From the NCBI GenBank assembly GCA_035622335.1, contig DASPVO010000027.1, forward strand, positions 1 through 20,346: 20,346 bases of DNA. Direction: 5' to 3'. The first letter of the stretch is position 1. Every line of letters begins with the position of its first letter. The position numbers and the translations under genes are program-made. The notes under the pieces are model-generated. The model was not told the DNA's origin and did not search any database. It was given only the letters and a program-made list of their open reading frames with translations. Positions 15,646 to 20,346 of the stretch are shown piece after piece. The DNA is from DATJAJ01 sp035622335. GTDB lineage: Archaea; Thermoproteota; Nitrososphaeria; Nitrososphaerales; Gagatemarchaeaceae.

Positions 15646-15690
15646 AAGACCTCAAGAAGAGACAGTCTCAAACTATTCGTCTACGTCGCA

Positions 15691-16674
15691 TTGGCGCTCT
15701 CCATGGTCTCGAGCGCCGTGGCAATCTCCGCTTTCCTTCGAGTGGAGAACCTGGCCGATCAGCTCAACCTTGGGTCCTCGCAACTGACCCAATCCGTGAC
15801 GGGCCCGCTCTACACTCCTCCGACTTCACTGTCCGACGCCCCGATAGTGACCGCCTCTGCCCCCTTCGGCACAAGGCTGACGGGGATTAACTCACCCTTC
15901 TCAACAACCGAGCTCTCGATTATCAACAACGCCTCTACGAGTTACTTCGAAGCCGCGGGAGAGATGCTCCTCAACGGCACCATCAAGCTGCCCGTCTCGA
16001 CCACCGCAACGCCGTCTTACTCCCTAAAGGCAAACGGTAAGCTCTCCGTGATCTACCTTGGAGCCATTTCTTGTATCTTTTGCGGCGAGAATAGGTGGGC
16101 GATGGCGCTCGCGCTCAGCAGGTTCGGTAACTTCAGCCAACTCTTCAAGGGCTACAGCTCCTTCGGGGACGGGGACGTGCCGACCATATACTGGAGGCCT
16201 GACGAGTACGACTCCAATTCGAGCGTAGACATAGGAAACTTCTACAACAGCGACGTCATCAACTTCATTTCGATCGAGTACGCATCACCCATCACCGCCG
16301 GATTCCAGATGCAGACGGTCGAGTACATCTCACAATATCTAGAGGGCTCGGGGAGTGCTGTCTATTACGCTGCCATGGAGGTGATAACAGCCAACAACAA
16401 CTTTGCGGGTACGCCCTACACCATTTGGGGGAAGCTCTCAGTGTCGGGAGCGGACGCCCAAGTCCTCGGGAACGAGACTGGCGTGCTCAGCATAGAGAAC
16501 ATGACTCACGACCAGATCCTCGACCAGCTATCAAAGCCCGCGGACCAATTCGCATGGGGAGAGTATGCTGCCGCGGACGTCTATGTTGCGCTGACCTGCG
16601 TCAGCCTCAAGAACGTGCCCAGCGTCTGCTCGCTCAGCAGCATAAAGGCGATTGAGACGGGCGCAGGCTATTGA
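15691..16674 (+). CDS. Exported DUF929-family thioredoxin-like protein (CxxC)
   Basis: From the TTG at 15691 the product is 327 residues, or 343 if translation begins at the ACG at 15643. It has one N-terminal helix and an extracytoplasmic domain. The DUF929 signature is VIYLGAISCIFCGENRWAMA followed by LALSRFGNF, with a thioredoxin-like CIFC pair at C128/C131. Two more cysteines lie near the C-terminus (C303, C313). DUF929 proteins are mostly archaeal, and thioredoxin-like extracytoplasmic redox activity is inferred from the fold. Such a protein could form or isomerise the disulfides predicted in the neighbouring dehydrogenases and the Cys-rich protein. It lies downstream of the MFS gene and overlaps the convergent membrane protein gene by 7 nt. 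Confidence 0.8.
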   Translation: MALSMVSSAVAISAFLRVENLADQLNLGSSQLTQSVTGPLYTPPTSLSDAPIVTASAPFGTRLTGINSPFSTTELSIINNASTSYFEAAGEMLLNGTIKLPVSTTATPSYSLKANGKLSVIYLGAISCIFCGENRWAMALALSRFGNFSQLFKGYSSFGDGDVPTIYWRPDEYDSNSSVDIGNFYNSDVINFISIEYASPITAGFQMQTVEYISQYLEGSGSAVYYAAMEVITANNNFAGTPYTIWGKLSVSGADAQVLGNETGVLSIENMTHDQILDQLSKPADQFAWGEYAAADVYVALTCVSLKNVPSVCSLSSIKAIETGAGY

Positions 16675-17384
16675 GCGGGTGCCTGACGCATTCCACTTAG
16701 GACGTTCCGCTCGTCCTTCGAAACAAGAAAGTTCAGGAAACCAGCAGCGTTTGAGGATAACACAAGGAAGATCCCTATGGCCGATGGTATGACGGAGAAT
16801 TCCATGTCGATCCCCACCACCACCGGGCCGAAGCCTATGTAGTTCTGATAGGCACCGACGTACCCCCCCAAGAACATGGCAATCGCCATCCCGAAAATCC
16901 CGACCTCCCCTCCCACTAGCTGCAGCAGGAAAAGGCTCCTGTAGACCGTCGTGCCCTTGCCCATGCTCGGAAGGCTTCTGAAGACGCTGGACCACGCGAG
17001 ATTGCCCAGTATCCCTACTACAAGGAAAGCGACGTAGGCTATGACCATGTATATCCCCGGCCACTGAGTTATTAGGATAGGGAATCTGAAACTCGGTATG
17101 AGCACCGGGGCGGCAAAGGCGATGGCGGCGATCCCATTGACTACGGCGATGTACGTCAGCGCGTTGGCAGCCCTGCTGGCATCGAGCCTGAGAGCCGAAG
17201 AGGGCTTGACGATGAGACCTACTAGGAGCAACCCGGCTCCGAGCGCTAGAATTACGTATGAACAGATGACCCAAGGAGGCAGGTAGGCCCTAAAGTACGC
17301 GGACTTCAGGTCGGAAAGCAGGTAGTTCATGGCCGCCCCCACGACTAGGCCGGCCCCACCGGCCAGCACGACCTGCGTCCTCAT
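16668..17384 (-). CDS. Six-helix membrane protein, paralogue of the 2169-2675 product
   Basis: The 238-residue product has about six helices. The first two (about 5-21 and 36-60) are absent from the 168-residue paralogue, and the remaining four align with it. Shared positions include IPSFRFPILITQWPG versus VPEFTFPLVLTVWPG, and IAYVAFLVVGILGNLAWS versus IAYFIFLIVAVMGNIAWA. I do not recognise a characterised family, and no haem-ligand His pair is obvious. It starts at an ATG with a TATAAA-type box 26 nt upstream. It is divergent from the 17500 gene, close to PQQ dehydrogenase D, just as its paralogue sits beside dehydrogenase A. That repeated association is the best clue to function, perhaps a membrane partner, but it remains inference. 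Confidence 0.75.
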   Translation of the reverse strand: MRTQVVLAGGAGLVVGAAMNYLLSDLKSAYFRAYLPPWVICSYVILALGAGLLLVGLIVKPSSALRLDASRAANALTYIAVVNGIAAIAFAAPVLIPSFRFPILITQWPGIYMVIAYVAFLVVGILGNLAWSSVFRSLPSMGKGTTVYRSLFLLQLVGGEVGIFGMAIAMFLGGYVGAYQNYIGFGPVVVGIDMEFSVIPSAIGIFLVLSSNAAGFLNFLVSKDERNVLSGMRQAPAQ

Positions 17385-17406
17385 GGCTCACGACGACTCC
17401 CCGTCT

Positions 17407-17414
17407 CTATAAAT
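17407..17414 (-). promoter_or_regulatory. TATA box (ATTTATAG) for the six-helix membrane protein
   Basis: ATTTATAG on the minus strand is centred about 26 nt before the ATG at 17384, predicting a leaderless transcript. Confidence 0.55.
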
Positions 17415-17450
17415 GCCTAGTCCGGATGATGGGCCGCAGTTCCTGAAAAC

Positions 17451-17491
17451 AATTAACTACTGGCGGGCAGCGCTCTCTGAAGGGTTGGAGG
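17451..17491 (+). promoter_or_regulatory. Promoter and Shine-Dalgarno of the 17500 gene
   Basis: AATTAACT at 17451-17458 is a plausible TATA-like box, and GGAGG at 17487-17491 lies 8 nt before the ATG at 17500. Unlike many neighbours, this gene appears to have a leadered transcript. The Shine-Dalgarno selects this ATG over an upstream in-frame start at 17413. Confidence 0.5.
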
Positions 17492-17499
17492 CAACCGCA

Positions 17500-18063
17500 A
17501 TGGCTGAAAAAAGCGGCTCTAAAACCGGGCCGATTGTGATCGTTGTTGTTGTCGTTCTCGTAGTAGCTGCGCTTGGCGGCTACCTCCTCGTCGCAAAGCC
17601 TGGCGCAAGCTCGACGGCCTCAGTGACATGCACCCCCTCTGCAGGCATCGAGCAGACCATCTCTCTGAGCAACGCCTCATCGCCCGTGGCCATACAGGGA
17701 GGCACCGACCTGGTCTTCCCTCTTCCCGTCCCTGCGGGTCGCCTCAACCCACAGGTCGACAACAGCTTCAACGTTACCGAAGGGGGGCAGATCGAGGTCA
17801 GCATCTACAACGCCTCCAACTACGCGGCCTTTCAGTCGGCTTTCAATGCGAAGGACAACGCTTCTTCCGGCACCGACACGGGTGGGTCCTCAGTGGCGAC
17901 ACTCTACTCCTCCAACGGGGCTCGCTCCGCGTCTACCGACTTCAGTCTGCCAAACGACGACGAAACCTTCGACCTGGTCTACACGAACGCAGTCTTAGGC
18001 TCGTCGGCAACTGTGGCCATACAAGCCGAGCTCATGTGGGCTCTGCCAACCTGCGGCCCATGA
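17500..18063 (+). CDS. Tethered extracellular protein upstream of dehydrogenase D, function unknown
   Basis: The 187-residue protein has a short cytoplasmic start (MAEKSGSKTG), one strongly hydrophobic helix (about 11-31) and an extracytoplasmic domain rich in Ser, Ala, Thr and Asn. Two cysteines, near the start and end of the domain (TCTPSAG and LPTCGP), could close it with a disulfide. Predicted beta strands and sequons (NAS, NVT) fit a surface protein. I recognise no family. It precedes dehydrogenase D on the same strand, 123 nt away. Its topology matches the 158-residue protein upstream of dehydrogenase A, although sequence similarity is not evident. Confidence 0.65.
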   Translation: MAEKSGSKTGPIVIVVVVVLVVAALGGYLLVAKPGASSTASVTCTPSAGIEQTISLSNASSPVAIQGGTDLVFPLPVPAGRLNPQVDNSFNVTEGGQIEVSIYNASNYAAFQSAFNAKDNASSGTDTGGSSVATLYSSNGARSASTDFSLPNDDETFDLVYTNAVLGSSATVAIQAELMWALPTCGP

Positions 18064-18117
18064 CGATTGGTGAGTCTATCTTCGTAGCTCGACTCGAATC
18101 TATCGTGTCTGAACACT

Positions 18118-18189
18118 CTTGATAAGCGCCGCTTGCCGACCCTACGTGGTCTCTGAGGCTATCGAAGCCCCCGGGAGGTAACTTACCTG
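18118..18189 (+). promoter_or_regulatory. TATA-like box, Shine-Dalgarno and possible CTG start of dehydrogenase D
   Basis: CTTGATAAG at 18118-18126 is a TATA-like element. GGGAGGT at 18173-18179 is the best Shine-Dalgarno in the window and lies 7 nt before an in-frame CTG (18187-18189). Initiation there would give MKLKAAIGIGIVLALLSL, a typical signal peptide start with two lysines. The first canonical start, GTG at 18220, would remove the basic region and half the hydrophobic core. Confidence 0.45.
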
Positions 18190-18219
18190 AAGCTGAAAGC
18201 TGCAATCGGGATCGGAATC

Positions 18220-20133
18220 GTGTTGGCGCTCCTGTCATTGACAACCATGGTCGGAGCTCCGTCCGAAGCGGCGCAACCCTCAGTCAACTGGACTTACCCG
18301 TCCGCCAACATGTTCGGGACTGGGACCGTCAGCCAGACGCAGGTCACGCCCGCGACAGTCGGCTCCTTACAGCTGGCTTGGATTCTCCCCTTCGCCGCCT
18401 CGGGGCCAGTGCGGGGGCTCACGTTTCTCGGCGAGGGTGCCATCGCTCCTCCCCTGGTCGTCTCTGGAGTTGTCTACGTCATGACGAACGACCTCACTAT
18501 AATGGCGTTGAACGCCGAAGACGGGTCAACGATATGGAGCTACCAGCCCCAGCTGAACACAACAGGCTTGCCGCTCAGCGACCTCGCCGGGCACGTCCAC
18601 GGAATCACGTACTACGAGGGCAACATCTGGGCGAACCTACCAGACTGCTCAGCCCTCAGCCTGAATGCCCTCACCGGCGCGGTGGTCGAACACATCACGA
18701 GGATATGCTCGGGCATCCCGGGGAACGACGGCAAGTACAACTACTCCGGAACGCCTCCCGTCTTCTACAAGGACATATTCATCTGGTCTGGCAGCGACGA
18801 CTCGAGCGGAACCGACTCGGGCCGGGGCTTCATTGCCGGCTACAACATCACCACTGGTTCTCTCCTCTGGCGCTGGTACGTTTCGCCCCCGGCAGGGGGG
18901 GAAATTGACTGGGACACCGACGAATGTCCTCCGCAGACCTGCCATGGGAACGTCGCCCCCTATCCAGGAGACTGGGGGACCTTGGGATACACGAACGGTA
19001 CCACTCGTGCTGGCGGAGGACCCGACTGGGACCAGATGGCCGTTGACCCTACCGACGGGCTCGTCTTCGCGGGGACGGCGAACCCTGCACCGGAAGGCAA
19101 CGCGACCTACCGACCGGGTCCTGACCTCTTCTCAGACTCCATAGTTGCTCTCAACGCAACCGACGGCCACATGCTCTGGTACTTCCAGTCCACCCCGCAC
19201 GACCTCTACGACTTCGACTGCGGTTGGAACGTCGCTCTCGCCAACATCACTGTCTCAGGCCAGAACGAGACGGCAGTCATCAAGCAATGCAAGAACGGCT
19301 ACGTCTACGCCCTCGATGCACAGACAGGGAAACTCATCTGGCAGTTCGACCCTCCGACGGTGGCGCGCCTGAACACGCCGAACGCTGACTTCACGTCAAC
19401 GGGTACCTACAACGCTACCGAGAAGTGGAACGACTATCCCAAGGCCGGCACCATCGAGCAGTGCCCGGGGATCGAGGGTGGAATCGAGTCTGACATCGCG
19501 ATTGCGTACGGGCGGGTCTTCGTCGCGACACACAACTACTGCACCTTCGTGACCGTGGGACCAGTCAGCGAGATCGGTCCCAGTTACGTCGGGTTCTCCT
19601 CTGCCGTGCCCGACCAGGAGTCCGCCAACACGACTATCTACGCGCTAGACGCCTCCTCAGGCAACGTCGACTGGAAGTACAGCGTACCAGGCGTTCCCTA
19701 CCGGGGATGGCTGACCGCGACGGGGGGAATGGTGTTTGCGAGCAGCTTGGACGGTTACATCATAGCGCTGGACGCCAAGAGCGGGGCGGTGGACGGTTCG
19801 TTCTACGTTGGCGCTGGCCTCTACGAAGGGGTCACGGTGGGGACCTCCTCGGCCGGGAACGTCATGCTCTTCCAACTTCTGAGCTCCCCTTCGTATTCGA
19901 ATTCAACCCAGGGGGTGCCGGGAGCTCTGCTCGCTCTAGACCTCCCCCAAAGCTCGACTTCAAGCCTCGAAGTGTACCTCCCTTGGGTCCTTGCGGCCGT
20001 GTTCGGAGCGGGATTCACTGTTTTGGTGGCGGCTCGATTCCTGCAACCTAGGAAGCCGTCTGGTGTCGACCCTTCTCACGCTCGGGGGAGGCCAGCGACT
20101 GCGAGAATGCATCCATGTAGATCGCATCATTGA
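18220..20133 (+). CDS. Membrane-tethered PQQ-dependent alcohol dehydrogenase-like quinoprotein (paralogue D)
   Basis: From GTG 18220 the product is 637 residues, or 648 from a CTG at 18187 that better fits the ribosome-binding site and signal peptide. It is the fourth quinoprotein propeller. Key residues in 637 numbering: PQQ-stacking Trp probably W270; Asn position N288 in GTANPAP; catalytic Asp D331 with lanthanide-type D333 in PHDLYDFDC; PQQ Lys K358. The first-shell Glu position is T198, with D199 next to it. C334 and C357 flank the active site as in A and B. C415 and C441 (CPGIEGG...NYC) match the canonical MxaF disulfide. A CX4CH sequence (C236-C241-H242) is present, but no cytochrome domain. 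A C-terminal helix lies at about 587-606, followed by an unusually long tail encoded where it overlaps the convergent PqqC-like gene by 86 nt. Confidence 0.88.
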   Translation: MLALLSLTTMVGAPSEAAQPSVNWTYPSANMFGTGTVSQTQVTPATVGSLQLAWILPFAASGPVRGLTFLGEGAIAPPLVVSGVVYVMTNDLTIMALNAEDGSTIWSYQPQLNTTGLPLSDLAGHVHGITYYEGNIWANLPDCSALSLNALTGAVVEHITRICSGIPGNDGKYNYSGTPPVFYKDIFIWSGSDDSSGTDSGRGFIAGYNITTGSLLWRWYVSPPAGGEIDWDTDECPPQTCHGNVAPYPGDWGTLGYTNGTTRAGGGPDWDQMAVDPTDGLVFAGTANPAPEGNATYRPGPDLFSDSIVALNATDGHMLWYFQSTPHDLYDFDCGWNVALANITVSGQNETAVIKQCKNGYVYALDAQTGKLIWQFDPPTVARLNTPNADFTSTGTYNATEKWNDYPKAGTIEQCPGIEGGIESDIAIAYGRVFVATHNYCTFVTVGPVSEIGPSYVGFSSAVPDQESANTTIYALDASSGNVDWKYSVPGVPYRGWLTATGGMVFASSLDGYIIALDAKSGAVDGSFYVGAGLYEGVTVGTSSAGNVMLFQLLSSPSYSNSTQGVPGALLALDLPQSSTSSLEVYLPWVLAAVFGAGFTVLVAARFLQPRKPSGVDPSHARGRPATARMHPCRSHH

Positions 20134-20346
20134 TCGACCAGTTCACGTCGCTCGCGAAGACAGCCGAGCTCACCGCCCGGTTCTGTGCTTTTCTCGTGAT
20201 GCAGTACTTCATGACTATCCCGAGTGCGACCTCATTCGATTCGTCTACGGCGGCGAGCCGCGACATGAAGAACTTGAGCCCAGAAGGAGCGACCCAGGAA
20301 TAGTGACGCTTGAAGGCGTCGATACGGGCCAAGAGCTCTTCCTTCG
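20048..20346 (-). CDS. PqqC/CADD-like (TenA/PqqC superfamily) protein, C-terminal part, continues past the right edge
   Basis: The minus-strand frame is open from the window edge to a TAG at 20048 and encodes the last 98 or so residues of a protein whose start lies outside. Codon choice looks genuine. Compared from memory with bacterial PqqC, the pattern HY-x-W...G...F-x-SRL...YC...QNR...F-x-x-D-x-x-WS-x-x-DA-x-x-M lines up without gaps. PqqC performs the final oxidation in PQQ synthesis; the related CADD-like enzymes make p-aminobenzoate. Some conserved positions differ: a His after the SRL motif is Val, and the Lys of 'FKxD' is Ala, so function may have shifted. A PQQ-related enzyme beside four PQQ dehydrogenases is nonetheless a meaningful association. 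It overlaps the end of dehydrogenase D tail to tail. Confidence 0.6.
   Translation of the reverse strand, partial: KEELLARIDAFKRHYSWVAPSGLKFFMSRLAAVDESNEVALGIVMKYCITRKAQNRAVSSAVFASDVNWSINDAIYMDAFSQSLASPEREKGRHQTAS

Noticed and set aside
15606..15890. 94-codon frame starting MKTSAQTQGEACNEDLKK before the DUF929 gene
   Set aside because: Only its first 18 or so residues look plausible; the rest is a shadow of DUF929. A frameshift joining this start to DUF929 is possible, but the GGAGAGG-ACG arrangement explains the N-terminus without an indel.
18072..18096. GAGTC...GACTC inverted repeat and a GACTCG half-site upstream of dehydrogenase D, resembling the regulator palindrome
   Set aside because: The arms are 5 bp with a 14-nt spacer, and the hexamer is common by chance at this base composition. 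It is not enough to propose a shared operator or terminator.
1..20346. Search for tRNA, rRNA, CRISPR arrays, transposases and phage genes
   Set aside because: Intergenic gaps are short (about 10 to 125 nt). None shows a cloverleaf, regular repeats with spacers, or terminal inverted repeats, and no protein resembles a transposase or integrase.

Overview
The window looks like a high-GC archaeal chromosome fragment, roughly 55-58% G+C by eye. TATA-like boxes lie about 26-31 nt upstream of many start codons, so many transcripts should be leaderless or nearly so. Other archaeal traits are an XRE-CBS regulator, a DUF929 protein, many N-glycosylation sequons on exported proteins, and surface proteins anchored by one C-terminal membrane helix. 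Families of PQQ-dependent dehydrogenases are known from heterotrophic, non-ammonia-oxidising Thaumarchaeota (Nitrososphaeria), so such a lineage is the best guess. That placement is an inference, since no rRNA or phylogenetic marker is present.

Layout, left to right. (1) 82-3210, minus strand: a tethered beta-rich surface protein, a four-helix membrane protein and PQQ dehydrogenase A. (2) 3271-6704: an XRE-CBS regulator divergent from PQQ dehydrogenase B, followed by a small exported Cys-rich protein. (3) 6783-10779: a Tat-exported solute-binding protein, a tethered surface protein, an ABC ATPase and a NosY/ABC-2-like permease, followed by PQQ dehydrogenase C (10831-12714). (4) 12696-15569: two divergent MFS transporters. 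(5) 15643/15691-20133: an exported DUF929 thioredoxin-like protein, a six-helix paralogue of the membrane protein in block 1, another tethered surface protein, and PQQ dehydrogenase D. (6) 20048 to the right edge: the C-terminal part of a PqqC/CADD-like protein on the minus strand.

Read together, this is a PQQ-dependent periplasmic oxidation island. Four diverged quinoprotein alcohol-dehydrogenase-type propellers, each exported and tethered to the membrane, sit with possible partners: the duplicated multi-helix protein, disulfide/redox proteins, an ABC system, exporters and a possible PQQ-synthesis-related enzyme. A, B and D carry the Asp-x-Asp pair that marks lanthanide-type dehydrogenases, plus a Cys pair next to the active site. 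C carries Glu-x-Glu and lacks that Cys pair. No cytochrome c, cupredoxin or known electron acceptor is recognisable, so the electron route is open. No tRNA, rRNA, CRISPR array, insertion sequence or gene-free stretch over 300 bases was found.
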